Source: Caecitellus pseudoparvulus
Taxonomy: Eukaryota; Bigyra: Bicosoecida
DNA: 48,567 bases
Direction: 5' to 3'
NCBI GenBank assembly: GCA_965644315.1
Contig: CBFFRQ010000123.1
Span: 1-48,567, forward strand
The position numbers and the translations under genes were made by a program. The notes under the pieces were generated by a model that saw nothing but the letters and a program-made list of their open reading frames with translations, was not told the DNA's origin and did not search any database. Of this stretch, positions 8,408 through 20,342 are shown piece after piece; position 1 is the first letter of the stretch, and each line of letters starts with the position of its first letter.

Positions 8408-11400
8408 ATGAGCTTCGCAACGGTGCCCAGGTGGCGTACGGGCGGTGTCTTTGCTCAGGAAGACACCAATGCCGAGAGAGAGTACGCGCTGGGAGACGCG
8501 CTGGTGAGCACTGCCCCTGCCGCGTCCCTGCTGCCTGCCTGCCGCAGCGACTCAACTTCCGCACGCGCCTGCGCAGCTCACAGATGTCCTTGAGCGGGCA
8601 ACACGAGGGGCACCGAAGCCCACCCTGCACCTCGCCTCTCGAAACATTGCCCTTCTGAACCGAGGGACCATCGCCACGCACCACTTCAAGCGCGTGCTGC
8701 TGGGGAACAACGCCCTGGCCACGCTCGCAGGCGTTGACCAATTCGCCAACGCACACACGCTGTCCCTGGCCCAGAACTGCGTGCAGGACATTGCCGAAGT
8801 GCAGCACTTGCGGCCGCTGACCAACCTGCGCGTCCTGTACTTGGATGGCAATCCCTGCTGTGACTCGCCGCTGTACCGTGACGTTCTGCTGGTGGCCCTG
8901 CCTCGCCTGCAGAGTCTGGACGGCACGCCCGTCGCCGAGGGGGAGCGGCAGGCCGCACAGGCAGCTGTCGCCAAGCTCACCTCTTGCTTGCAGGGCATGG
9001 TGGCGACGGAGGTGCGCCTGGAGCAGCTGCGCCACTTGTGCCGCCACCTGGCAGTGCTGCGGCAGCTGTGGGTGGCAACGTGGGGGGGCAAGGGGGGACC
9101 CGCCATCGCAGGCCGAGGCCTGGACATGCCACAACCAACTCCAGTGAATGTCCCATACATGACATCCAGTGCTTGCCACCCAGTCGACAGCGCACTGGCG
9201 CCGGAGAACGTGACGGCGCTGCGGGTTGCGTTGGAGCACCGCGTTGCACAGCGCTGGCACGCTCAACAGCAGGCCCACACCCTGCACTTGCAGCGGGCCA
9301 AACGCGCGCGCAGCGCAGATGCCGCTGCTGCACGCCTAAAGTCTGCACGGGCGGAGCTGCAGGGAGCAGGCGGGGGCACTGCACACCCAGCAAGTCAGCG
9401 GTCGCAGCAACGCGGGGAGGCTGGCAGGCAGACATCAAAAACGGCCGAGGCACCCGCCACGGCAGCCGGTAAGCAGGAGGATGCAAGGCAAAGGAGTCGA
9501 ACATGGTGGTTTCAGGCCCTGGACAGCGTGGCAGCTGCGCAAACGCAAGAGCTGCACGTGCTGCAAGGCAAGGCGCAGCGCCTGTGTGCCGCGTATGATG
9601 CAGCCCGCAAACGACTGCACGAGCGCCACCCACACCGGCCTGTGGTACAGGCGTCACAGGGATCACACTCTTTGTTTGCTGTGCACTTGCTGCCGCCCCC
9701 TGACACGCTTGGTGACTCGGCCCAGCTCGCCAGCGCGGCGCCTCCGCTGCACAGGCTTGCGGTGCCGCCGACGGCGCAGCCTGCACGCGCTGCCCCTGCA
9801 AGCCCGCCGCGAACACAGCGATCAAGCACGGAACACCGCCCATTGTCCCGCAAACGCCAAGGTAAACGCCCCAGCCGCACACCTCGCAAGACTCACTGGC
9901 CAGCGGAAGCCGTGTCAGCGGGCGGGACCATGGTTGACCCAACAGTAGTTCCGCACGCAGCCGAGTCAGCACCACACAGGGACGGGGAAAGCTCTGCCGC
10001 GCCAAAGCCACGCAGTGCCCCTCCACAGCCCTGCACCACCTCTTCGGGGGCGTCCTCCCTCGCCGGCGCCAAGTCCAGGGACTCCACGCCCCCGGCAAGT
10101 GTCGCTGGGAAGCAGGCGCCGAGGCGACAACCCTGGCGCCGCGTGCATGCCGCGAGGCGCCACCAGCCACGTGAGAGCCAGCCACCCCTCACCACATACA
10201 CTGCCTTGATGTTTCCGGAATTGGCCCTGCAGCAGCACGTGCAGGGCCCGGCTCCAGACAAGCAGCGCGGCGCCAAAGCTGTGCGCAAGAAGCGCCCAGC
10301 GGCAGTGCCCGCCCCGCAAACCGCCCCACCGCAGGAGCCTGAACCGCGGCTCGGCCCGGATTCAGCGGACACTTCCCGTGCTCAGCGAGGCCCTTTGCCA
10401 GACGCCGATGCGGTCGGCCAGGTCGCAACACCCTCATCTCAAGCCGAGAAGTCGCTTCAAACCACCACGCAGCAACGCAGCTTCACCGTGCCCGGCACTG
10501 ACTCTCCCACACGAGCAGATGTGCAGGCGGCCACTGCCACCTTCGTGCAGCACCTGCTGGACCAAGGACAGCGTCAAGCCCCCACTTCAGACACCATGCA
10601 GTCCCTGGCAGCCTCGGGCGTCCTCACGCCAGCTACTGACATGCGAAGCATGCGCCGGCAAGTGGACGCGCTGCTGGCGGCGTTGCGAGAACGGGACGCA
10701 GCGGCCTCTGCCACGCAGCACGCAATGGAGGGCATGCACGCTGCATTAGTTGACGAAATGGTGCGTGCTGCTGACGCCGCACGGGAGGCGCAGGAGCAAC
10801 AGGCCGACCTGCGAAGCCGCCTGGCCGCCGTGCAAGCCGAGTGTGCCGCGGCGACAGAACAGGTCAGCCACTTGCAGCCCGCAGCGGAGGCGGCGGAAGC
10901 GCTCAGCTTGCAGTTGGCGGAGAGCAAGCACCAAGTACAAGTCGCAGAGGGGGCGCAAGCGGAGATGCGCGCGCTCACGCAGCAACTGCAGCAGCAGGTT
11001 CGCACACTCAGCGGGGAGCTGGCACGTGTCGTGGGCATGGACGGCTGTGGCCAACTGCGCAAGGCACTCCAGAGCACTGGCACGTCAGTGAAGCCCCACC
11101 CAGACGTGGAAAGCGACGATAAAGCTGCAGATGCAGCTTGTGATGGTGCAGATCCCGTTGCAGCGGCAGCCGTGCAGCGGTGGCTTGCCGCCGCAGCACA
11201 CCACTCCACCCGCCAAAAAACCACGGCCGTGCGCAGCTGGCGCCAGTTTGTCCGCTCCAAAGGCGCCCGCCGACGCGCAAAAGTCAATAGCCGCCGATTG
11301 ACCGCAGCCCTTCGCCAGTCCCGCATTTCCAGCTCCCTGCAGACGTGGGCACGAGTCACAGCAGCACACGTGCAAGGGCGCACGGCACGGGCGAAACGCC

Positions 11401-14400
11401 AGCAGGCCACACTCTGCACCGCTTTCATGGCTTGGAAGCGGCGAGCCCACTTGCAAGCTGAAGCGTACCGTCTTCAAGCAAGGCACATCTTGGCACGTGC
11501 CTTCAAATCTCTGCGGAAACACACGTGCTGGGCGCTTGCTGCCCGCCGCGTTGCGACGCTTGCACAACGCCGCATGCTCACGGGCGTCGTGCAGGCTTGG
11601 CGCCAAGCAGCCATGCAGCGCAGGTTGCAAGCGCGATTCGCAGCCTTGGACAGCAGCGCCTCCACTCGCGAGCCTGCCACTGACTCGGGCTCACGCAGCA
11701 GCGCAAGTGCCGGCTCGCCCGCCAGCCACGGCAGCGGCAGCGGCAGCACTGCCACAACAGACACCATCCAGCACCTTCAACGCGCCCTGCTGCATGTGGC
11801 GCAGAAGTGCAAGTCTCGGACCTTGTTGCAGCGGTCGTTCGCTGCGTGGCGAGTGTCGGTGCGGGTGGGCAAGCCAGTCAGCACTGCCGTGCAAACGGAT
11901 GCGCCCCCCCCCGTGACTCCTCCCAGGGCGGCAGCGCCCGTCCGAGCGCTGCCCCACTCGCCGCCCGCCGCGCAGCAGACTGTGAGCCCAGACCGCGATG
12001 GCAGCAGTTCCTCGTCCTCCGCAGCAGAAGCGGCCGCACAATCGCACAGCGTTTCAGACTCCGACAGTGACACGCCCATTCGCACGGCATTCTCGCCGCC
12101 GCGCACGCCGTCGGCTCCCCCAGCGAGCGCTGTTTCACGGGTGTCTTCGGCACGGGACTCGAAGCAAGCTGGCCTCGTCACCCAACACACCCCACGGGGA
12201 GGTAGCCACCCGCCAAGGCTGCGAAGCCGTGCCGAGCCACCGCAGCGGTCATTCGCACAGCAGAGCTTGGATGTGCAGGAGCAAAGTCACCGCATCCAAG
12301 TGCAGGCGCTGAAGCTGGAACTAAACGCATCCTTGACAGCTCAAGAGGACCTCCTGCGGCAGCTGGCTGCCTTGCGTGAGGCGTACGACTCAGCTGCAGA
12401 TCAGCTGCAGGTCGCACGTGCCGATGCACAGGAGCGCGCCCGGCAGCACGCGGTGCAGGCTGTGCGGGAAGCAGGACCACCCCCCACCCCTCAGCACATA
12501 TCCACCATCTCCAGCTTGCGCGCGCAGGTCTCTCAGCTGAACGCCATGGTGGCCGCACAGCGCTGTGACGTGGACGACTTGCGGGAAGAGCGCGGTGCCA
12601 TGCAAGGCACGATTGCCCAGCTGAAACGCACCCTGGCAACCTCCACGGAAGCAGAGGCCAAGGCTTCTGGTGCAGCTGCTGCCCGTGTGAAGCAGCTGCG
12701 GGAGTCGGTGGAGGTGGAGGCGAACTTGCGGCGCAGGATTGCCGAGCTCAAGGGTCGGGTTGCCGGGCTGCAGCGCAGCGCAGGCGCCGCCACTGAGGGC
12801 GCAAAGAAGGCATCACAGAAGTGCGCCGCGCTGCGACAAGAGCTGAAGACAACAAAAAGCGACCTTGGTGGCACCATTCGCACCCTGCACAACAAGGTTG
12901 CGGCGCAGCACCGCACGATCGTGTCGCTTCGTGCAGCGCTGGAAACTGCCGAGGAAAGCGCTGCGACTGCAGGCGCCGCAGCCAGCACGGCCAAGCGCAC
13001 AAAGGGGAAGGTCGCCGCGAAATGGCGCAAGAAGGCTGCTGCTGCGGCATCCGAGGCAGCTTCCCTCCGCAGCGCCGTGCAAGAGATGCAGGAGGAAGCT
13101 GCGGCGGTGCAGGAAGCCAACGCCACCGCAGCCGCGGAAGCAGACCAGCGCCAAGCAGAGCTGGAGGCAGCCCATGCCCATGGACAGGCTCAATTGGGTG
13201 CGCTGACTGCAGAGAATGAAGCCCTCGTGGCCAGCTTGGCGGAAATGGAGCGGGCGCTGGCAGGCAAAACGCAGCTGCTGGAAACGGTCGCGGCTGGGGT
13301 TGCGCCGCCCCCCAAGACCACTGCCAAAGCGCCCAAGAAGCGCGACCGCCCACCATCGAAACGACGAACTGCCCGAAGGGGGCGCAGCCCAACTGTTCGG
13401 GGCCGCCGAGAGCACAGAGCGGGGCGTGCCGCCATTGCCGCGCTCAAGAAGCTGCGGACAGCTGCAGCGGAAGTCGGGCTCGCTGCGCACGGCCCAACGC
13501 CTGATATGGCCGGTGCCCGGGGTGCCACACTCATGACAGTGGTGCCAGCTGGTCACCCTGATGACCCAGTGCCGGACGGACACCTCCCAGGGAAGCTGCC
13601 GCGGTCTGGCCAAGCCATGGGCACGTGGACTTCCGGACAGGCGGAAAGTGTGCTGACCGCAGCTGCAGCCCACGCAGCTCGGCACAAAGCAACATCTGCC
13701 ACTCTAGCCCGCATTGGCTCCGAGCTTGCCCAGGCACACCGTGCCTCGTTCACGGTGCACGACCCGCCACATCGTTTCCAGCGCCTGCCCGCTGCTGGGC
13801 GCAGCAAGTGGCTGCGCACGGCAGTCCGCAGCACATCGCCCGCAGCCCGCACTCGAGAGGCGTTTGCCAAGCGGCTGTCCAGTGCAGAGAGGCCTCGAAG
13901 AAGTCGTAGCGCCCCCTCTAAGGGCTCCGATCAGGCGCAGGCTTCGTCATCCACGCCCCTTGCCGCGCGCGAGGCACTTCGGCTGGCTGCTGTCTGTTTC
14001 GGCGAACCCGCCAGCTTGAACAGGGCCCAGAATAAGTCACGCAGGGGGATCCGGCAACGAACACCTTCGCCACATAGGGAGCCCGCGCCTCAGGCTGGTC
14101 CCAGCTCAACAGCAGGTGAGGCAAGGGCTGCACCAGTTCAGGATGCTGACACCACGTCTGCCCAGCCCACGCCCGAGGCCAAACACAGGCCACGCGCAAG
14201 CGAAGAGAGAGGAAACGTCGATGGCACACCCCAGCCACGCCCCCCTCTGCACCCAGAGCAAAGCACCGCCTCCAGTGGGCGCACCGCGTCCATGGCAGGC
14301 GTGGGAGAGGAAGCACGCGGAGAGGGAGTGGTCGCCCCGCCACCCTCACCGACTCTCGGTCCGTGGTCTGTCTCAGGCGACTCAGCAGTGGTGGTGCCTT

Positions 14401-17189
14401 CCACGCACTCCTCTAGCACTGCAAGGACTGGCACAAGCACCGACGCCGCCGCTCACTCGCCCCCTCGCCCATCAGGTGGCGGCGGTTCAGGCACAGCAGC
14501 TCCCCAAACGCCACCCCTTGCAGGGCGGCAGAGCAAGCCCAAAGACGCCCCAGCCACGCCCCCTCCCGTGCAGGAGGAGCCCTCTGCGGCTCAAACACAA
14601 ACCCCTGGGGTTGTGGAGGCGGTGAATGTGCCGGGGGACCGCAAAGAGGGCAGCGGAACCAGACCGGAGGACAGTGCGTCACCGCCCAGCACCATCCCCT
14701 CCCTCTCCCCCACCTCTGCATCCCCTGACTCTGACAACACACACACGGCCCTTGTATGTGCTCTACAGAGCTCCCCTGCAGCCCAGGGAGCCCCTGGTCT
14801 TGACAGTGCACCCGTTCCGAGTCGGGTTCCAACACGGCGAGCGAGAACTGCCTCACCAGCCGTGCAGCGCTGGAAGGCCATCCGACAGAGCCACGCTCCC
14901 GCAGCATCAGGGAGTCAACTTGGGCAGAAAGAAGGCAACGTTAAAGACCCTCGACCTGCTAGGCATCGCCGGGCGGTTTCGGCGCATGTGCGCCGTCGCA
15001 CAGCTGCGAGCCAGGCGGGGTGGGTGAAGCACATGCGTGCCGCACACTTGCGTCGCATGTGGGGACGCTGGCGAGACAGCCAAGCAGATCACCGCGCCAA
15101 GCACTTGATGGCAGGGGGAACAGTGAGCTCCATCACCCCGCACTTGCCCAGCGCCCGCGACGCACGCGAGCCTTCCCAGCTGGCGTTCGGCCAGAACCCA
15201 GAGCAAGCCCATGCCGTGCGGTGGATGGAGCTGGATGAGCAATGCGCCAGCATACACGGGCGATGTGCAGCAGATGCACTGGGCTACTTTGTCCCGCCTG
15301 GCGCCTCCAGTGCAGACATGCTGGCCCTCGTGCCGCAGCAACCAGGGCAGGAGCAGGGGGCTGCCCTGGCACACAGCGTCGTGAAGGCGGCTCGTCGCGT
15401 GCAGGCGGCACAGGCACTGGAGGACTCAACCATTCTGAACTGGGGTGGAGGAGCCGAGGAGAGGAAAGCCACTCCCGTGGACGTCGCCGTTGGGGTGATT
15501 GGGGACCGTGTTGTGTCGGCAGCAGCCGTGCACAAACTGCAGCATCCCTCGGAACCCTTTCCCACGTGCCTGCGAGGCCCAGCCGCGACAAAGCCTCGCT
15601 TTGATCCCCTCCTGAGCAAAGATGGGGATACCCCAGTAGATCCTCCTCTGGACACTGCTACACGGCTCCTGACACTGCCGCCCGGGCGCCCTGACTTGAC
15701 GGTTGTGGGTACGTTTCACGGCGTCAAACTGCGGCCCGTGCATGGCGCCATTCGCACGTTGCAACACCCCGAGGATGCGGTGCATGATATGGTGGAGACA
15801 GCCCACAACCTCGAAAAGTCTGTGGCGCGCCAGGTTGCCGAGCAGACCCCACGTATCAGGGAAGCTGACCACGTCACAAAGGCAGTCCTGGACAGCAGCG
15901 ATGGCCACTCCCTTGCCAGCTCCCGTTCCCGCTCCCGATCACGCTCCCGATCACGCTCGCGCTCCCGATCAGCTTCAAGGCGGCTTCGAAAGTCCTCTTC
16001 CTACCTCGAGCGGTACCGCCATGCGCATGAGTTGTCTGGCAAGGCAAGCCGCTCCGCTGAGGGTGCGCTCGACGACACTGCCTCCACAGTGCCCACAGCA
16101 GTGTGTCAGGATAAGCCCGCCCCTCCTGCAGACATGGAACGTGAAGAAGTCCAAGCAACCGCAGGGCGTGCATCGCCCCAGCCCAGCTCGCCGCCGCCTG
16201 TTCGTCGAGCTGCGCCGGCGTTCACCGACAGCCAGTGGCTGGCCATGCGCCACAAGCATGCAGGCGCACCGCTGCCTCCAAGGCATGGCGCGCCCGAACC
16301 CAGTGCTGCCGCCTCATCGACCGATGTCGCATATGCTTTTCATGCCACATCGCTGGGCGCCGCGCCCCGAAAAGGCTCCCGTTTCAAGGCAGCCCTGGAG
16401 GCGGCTGGTGTGGGAGAGGAGGAGGTGGAGGGCGGGACACAGCCACCACCGCCGCCTTCGAGCATGCTGCTTTCCCCAGTAATGGAGCAGTCAGAGAGCT
16501 CACCCGAGGCGTCGCCTAGTCCGGGAGTGGCGCGTGAGCCACATTTAGAGGAGGCGTCGCACTGGGGACAAGCGCCAGCCCCGCCACGACGGCCCCCCAC
16601 GCCAGAAGTACCAGGCACTGAGGCACAGGCCCAGGACAGCAAAACCCAGTCCGCAGCTGATGGACGCGAGTCCCCCCTCCGGCCAGAACCGCGGCCCGCT
16701 GCCACCTTCAAGGCAGGCGAGCAAGGCGCCGTCGCAGATGAAAGTGGTGCGACAACGTCGGCGCCAAGTGCTGCGGGCCGTGGCAGGGGCCAAAGCGGCA
16801 CAGGCAGCACCTCGCTGCAAGACATGGTGGCTGAACTCGTGGCTGAGACAAACGCTGCCCTAGCCTGGTCCCCTGGTGCGCTGCAAGACGCGGAGGTGAA
16901 GGTGGAAGAAGGCACCAGCATGGCAGCACTGGCCGCCTCGCTTGGGGAGCACTCCACGCCCAGTGCCCGGAGCACATCCGCCTCGTCAGCCATTCGGGCT
17001 TTGGCTTCGACTTTTGTTGACACTTCTGGCAGCAGTGCTGGTGACAGCAGTGGCAGTGCAGCGGACCCCGGCGGAGTGGCTGGCACCCCCGCCGTGTCAG
17101 CCACACAAGCGGCTCTGGCAGCCCTCGGCTACGGCAGCGGGCTGCACGCCACCGCGACGGTGGACGAAGTGGCCCTGTCACACCCTTGA
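8408..17189 (+). CDS. giant LRR / Sfi1-like repeat / coiled-coil protein, probable basal-body or centrosomal component
   Basis: The exons are 8408-8503 and 8577-17189 (intron GTGAGC...GCGCAG, phase 0), giving 2902 residues. Residues about 48-152 are SDS22-type leucine-rich repeats ending in the usual cap (LRVLYLDGNPCCDSPLYRD, LPRLQSLDGTPV). Coiled coils occupy about 720-860 and about 1260-1600. Between them, at about 890-1130 (nt 11160-11870), at least six W-centred segments repeat: AVRSWRQFV, LQTWARVT, FMAWKRRA, VVQAWRQAA and FAAWRVSV among them. These resemble Sfi1 centrin-binding repeats. A further copy, MWGRWRDSQ, is near 15060-15090. The rest is Ala/Pro/Ser-rich and disordered, with a (SR)n run at nt 15917-15980. 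Centrosomal proteins such as CEP97 and LRRCC1 combine LRRs with long coiled coils, and Sfi1 binds centrin; one protein with both is the inference. The start is supported by the exon join. Confidence 0.75.
15917..15980 (+). repeat. serine-arginine repeat tract inside the giant gene
   Basis: About nine near-perfect TCCCGATCACGC-like hexamer pairs encode alternating Ser and Arg. The tract is an RS-type disordered segment within a non-splicing protein. It is a simple-sequence tract and may vary in length. Confidence 0.8.
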
Positions 17190-17216
17190 GCACCAGGGCA
17201 CCAGGAATTCTGCATT

Positions 17217-18267
17217 TCACTTGCTGCTGTCAAGCCCACACCCCTCCACCCAAGCGGCGCGAAAGGCGGCCTGGGCGTCGGCTGTATACGGCGTAAATCC
17301 GTGCGCTGAGATGATGCTAGTGAAGGTCCAGTGTGTATCGATCCAGTTCAGGCTGTCCAGCAGCGCTGCTGGGCTTCCAGCACTGGCTACGCGCGCCGTG
17401 CGGTAAATCGGCAGGACTGGGTCCTTGTACCCAGCAGGCGCCTTGGTCAACTTGAACCATAAACGGGCGAACCACTGCGGCGCCCAGTGATGCTCTTCGC
17501 CGTCAGGATAGCCTGGGTAGAATGCATCCGAGCAGATGAGCGTATTGGAAGGCTTGTGCAGGAACAGCACCTCGTGCATGGCTTGGACCGCTCCTTGCAA
17601 GTACACTTGCTCCAGGCACGGCAGAACCTGTCCACTGCCATCCTGCAGGCGTTCAAAGCTGCGAAAGGGGGGGGCGGGATCGAATGCGGGCCAAGATCGG
17701 AACAGGGTATTGCTCTCGAACGCACGATTTGAGGTCTGGCATCTTGTCTGCCAGGTCTTCCTCCAGCGCCGCATCGGACAGGTACACTCGCGCCTCGAGA
17801 AACCGAGCTGCGTACGCCTGCAGGAACAGCCAGTGCTGGACATTCGGAGCAACCAGTGCTACAACTTCCCCCATCCCCTCGATGCGCTTGAAAACTTCGG
17901 CGCCAGGCGCAGCCGGGCTGATCACAGCAACTTTTCCTTCGTGCGTCACGAGCGTCATGGTGGTGTCAAGTTCCATAGCCGGCTCAGGCCCTTCTCCGCA
18001 CTCGAAAGCCTTCACTGCTGTCTGCAGAGCCTGTAGGCCCTCTGTCTCTTCCTGCAGCAGCTCAGGGGTGCTGCCAGCCGTAAGCGCGTCCGGGTTGGCC
18101 TCCACCATGGAGAAGAGGCGCTTGGCGATGCCCACTGTGGTGAGCCCTTCAGACTGCCTGAAACCCAACCAAAAGGTAGCTTTCACAATGGTGATGGAAC
18201 TGTTTACTTCCTTCCACTCCAACACACGGGATTGCGGATCACCTGCCTCTGGCGCGCTTGCCGCCAT
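17217..18267 (-). CDS. DUF4336 family protein
   Basis: The exons are 18267-17726 and 17658-17217, giving 327 residues. Two overlapping frames looked like a frameshift at a run of eight G (17667-17674). They are instead joined by a 67-nt intron with a GTGCGT donor and TTTCGCAG acceptor in phase 2, giving PDLKSFERLQDG across the junction. Family landmarks are VAVISPAAP, EVVALVAPNVQHWLFLQAY with a following ARVYL, then VLFLHKPSNTLICSDAFY and the C-terminal TSIISAHGF. DUF4336 is a metallo-beta-lactamase-like family known from cyanobacteria, algae and other microbes. The metal-binding HxHxDH motif of the active enzymes is not seen, so catalysis is doubtful. Base composition is less GC-rich than in neighbours. 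Its stop lies 27 nt from that of the giant LRR gene. Confidence 0.8.
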
Positions 18268-18780
18268 GCTTGGTCTGTGCTGCGGAAATCACTTCCTTGC
18301 GCCACGCCTCCCGGCCAGCACGCCAAGATTGCCCGCAGATTGGTTGTCCCCTTGCAGCTGAACTGTTGAGAGGACGTGTGACTGGCGAATACCTTGCAGC
18401 TTGCGTAGGAAAGTGACGAAATTTGTCAAACTGCGTAGCTGTACTTGACAATCTGCGATACAGGCAAACTCTGGACTACTCCCAAAAGGGTTGATGGCCG
18501 TCTCCGCTTTGGATGCACCCCGGTTGCCGACGTACTTACACTGCCTTGCCAAAGACATAACTGTCTTCGGTTGGGGACAAGAGTTGCTCTCTTCTTGCGG
18601 CTGGGATCATTTTCTGCGCTTGAGAAAGGTGTTTGCGTGGGCAAGGGACCGAAAGGCGGCAGTGAGAACCAGTTGCCGAGACAGGGAACACTCGCTTGGA
18701 CGGCCAGCGGGTAGCAGCTGAGTGGGCAGACCACAGCGACAGATCCAGGACAGTAAGAGATCGTGGTTCTTGCCTTCATC
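18268..18780. promoter_or_regulatory. divergent spacer, DUF4336 and RRM-RGG genes
   Basis: The 513 nt are visibly lower in GC than the flanking genes. A 75-codon plus-strand frame (18494-18721) starts with ATG but has no recognisable domain. A pyrimidine-rich run ending TTTTCCAACAG at 18784-18794 could be an acceptor, but no upstream exon joined in frame. I read the stretch as a shared promoter. Confidence 0.45.
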
Positions 18781-20313
18781 ATGTTTTCCAACAGGGATGG
18801 CTTCGCAGAGGCCATGCTGAAGCTGGGAGGAGGCGTGCAGTCATCTGCGGAAGTTGGGCAAGGCATCGGCGCCTTGCTGGCAGCAGACGTGAACGGGGAG
18901 CTGGAGGTGGCTCGACCCGTGACGCCTCCTTCCGAAGAAGATGACGACGTGGCGGCGGGCGCTGTGAGCGATAGTGGTGCCAGTGACAGCGAGGACGAGG
19001 CGGTGCGCGGCATGGCGGAGGCGGCCAGGCAGAATATCGACCACACTCGCCGCGTCATGTACTCCTTCGCCCGGCACATGTACGAAGCGGAGGAGGGTGA
19101 CAGTTCTGAGGTTGATTCTGGCTCTGCCTCTGGCTCGGAGTCTGATGGAGAGGCTGCAGAGGACGACGCGTCGGCCACCTCCAGCTCGGATGCGGAGGAG
19201 ATGGCCGAGCCGGCCACCTCCCAGCCCAAGCAGGGCGGCAAGGCGCCCAGCCAGCCAAAGCAGGCCGAGGAAGAGGAACATGGCAGTTTCTCAGCCCTGC
19301 ATGCTCCAAAGGCCCCCCTTCCTCTGCTCCCGGCAGCACCCGCCCCGAGTGGCACGCAGGCCAGCACCGCGCCAGTGCCGGCACCTGCACCGGCGCCGGT
19401 GGCCAAACCTGCAAGCTCAGCTGCAGTTTCAGCATCCTCCAAGGCGTCTGAGGACGATGAGGGTGCGGCTGCGGCTGCTGCAGTGCACTACGTGGAGGCC
19501 CGGCTGGCCCCAGGCGAGTCAGGCGTCATCCCTCCCGCCTTTGTGCCCACCAGCGACGCCAGCGTCGTGTTCGTGTCTGGCCTGCCCATGCGTGCAGCAG
19601 AGGCGGGGGGCGGCGCCACAGACCTCACAAACCCTGGCCATTGGTTGGCCGTGGCGAAGGCTTTGCGCACCCTGCTGCAGGCCTGGGGCCCCCTGAAGCA
19701 GGTGCACCCGGAGCGCAACAACAAGGGCAAGGTGGCAGGTTTTGGCTACGTGGAGTTCGAACAGGCCGCACACGCCAAGGCCCTGTTGGCGGAGGCTGAG
19801 CGCCACGCCATCGCCGTGGCGGGGGCCGGAGCCGCCCCGCTGCTCGGCATGAATGACCGCGTCCTGGCAGTGCGCGCCTTCGCCTCCAAGGACAACTACC
19901 GCACGCCAGATGGGAAACGTGCGAAGAAGAAGATGTCCGAGCTGTCTGGCTACGAGGCGCACTCACGGCTGCAGCGCAAGCTGGAGTCAGCTGCGGCCCG
20001 CGCTGGGGCGGAGGGGGGTGATGAGGACGGCGGTGGCGGCCCACAGCGAGCCGGTCGAGGGCGAGGCCGGGGTCGAGGTCGGGGCCGGGGCCGGGGTGGT
20101 GGTGGACGCGGCCGTGGTCGGGGTGGCGCGCACGCTGGACCTCGCCAGGGCGGCTTCAAGCGAGCACGTGAAGGCGGTGCAGGAGGGGAGGAGGGGGGCA
20201 GCCACCCAGCGAAGGCATCCAGAGGAGGCCGAGGACGAGGGGGGGGTCGTGGACGAGGGGGGGGTCGTGGACGAGGGGGGGGTCGCGGTCGGGGGCGTGG
20301 TCGTGGCGCGTGA
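18781..20313 (+). CDS. RNA-binding protein with one RRM and a C-terminal RGG tail
   Basis: A single exon from the ATG at 18781 gives 510 residues. The first about 140 residues are acidic (EEDDDVAAG, SDSEDEAV), followed by a Pro/Ala linker. The RRM runs from about residue 258 to 360. RNP2 is VVFVSGLP and RNP1 is KVAGFGYVEF, with an insertion between beta1 and alpha1 (EAGGGATDLTNP). The last about 90 residues are Arg-Gly-rich with many RG repeats. Acidic-RRM-RGG order is typical of nucleolin/Nsr1-like nucleolar proteins, but one RRM is fewer than usual, so only RNA binding in the nucleus or nucleolus is inferred. The start could be upstream if the AACAG at 18790-18794 is an acceptor. The stop is 29 nt from that of the CFAP96-like gene. 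Confidence 0.8.
   Translation: MFSNRDGFAEAMLKLGGGVQSSAEVGQGIGALLAADVNGELEVARPVTPPSEEDDDVAAGAVSDSGASDSEDEAVRGMAEAARQNIDHTRRVMYSFARHMYEAEEGDSSEVDSGSASGSESDGEAAEDDASATSSSDAEEMAEPATSQPKQGGKAPSQPKQAEEEEHGSFSALHAPKAPLPLLPAAPAPSGTQASTAPVPAPAPAPVAKPASSAAVSASSKASEDDEGAAAAAAVHYVEARLAPGESGVIPPAFVPTSDASVVFVSGLPMRAAEAGGGATDLTNPGHWLAVAKALRTLLQAWGPLKQVHPERNNKGKVAGFGYVEFEQAAHAKALLAEAERHAIAVAGAGAAPLLGMNDRVLAVRAFASKDNYRTPDGKRAKKKMSELSGYEAHSRLQRKLESAAARAGAEGGDEDGGGGPQRAGRGRGRGRGRGRGRGGGGRGRGRGGAHAGPRQGGFKRAREGGAGGEEGGSHPAKASRGGRGRGGGRGRGGGRGRGGGRGRGRGRGA
20233..20286 (+). repeat. three tandem 18-bp units encoding GRGRGG
   Basis: The unit GGACGAGGGGGGGGTCGT occurs at 20233-20250, 20251-20268 and, with one change, 20269-20286. 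Each encodes six residues of the RGG tail. Each unit contains an eight-G run and has slippage potential. Confidence 0.85.
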
Positions 20314-20342
20314 TGGCAATGCATTGGTCCCGGCTGCACGGC

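Noticed and set aside
15917-15980. SR-type splicing factor call from the RS tract
   Set aside because: No RRM is linked to it and it lies inside a protein of LRR/coiled-coil type.
17667-17674. Frameshift or sequencing error at a G8 run in DUF4336
   Set aside because: A normal-sized GT-AG intron with a matching phase explains the frame change.
18494-18721. 75-codon ATG-started frame between DUF4336 and the RRM gene
   Set aside because: No domain, no join in frame to the RRM exon, and it lies in an AT-richer promoter-like spacer.
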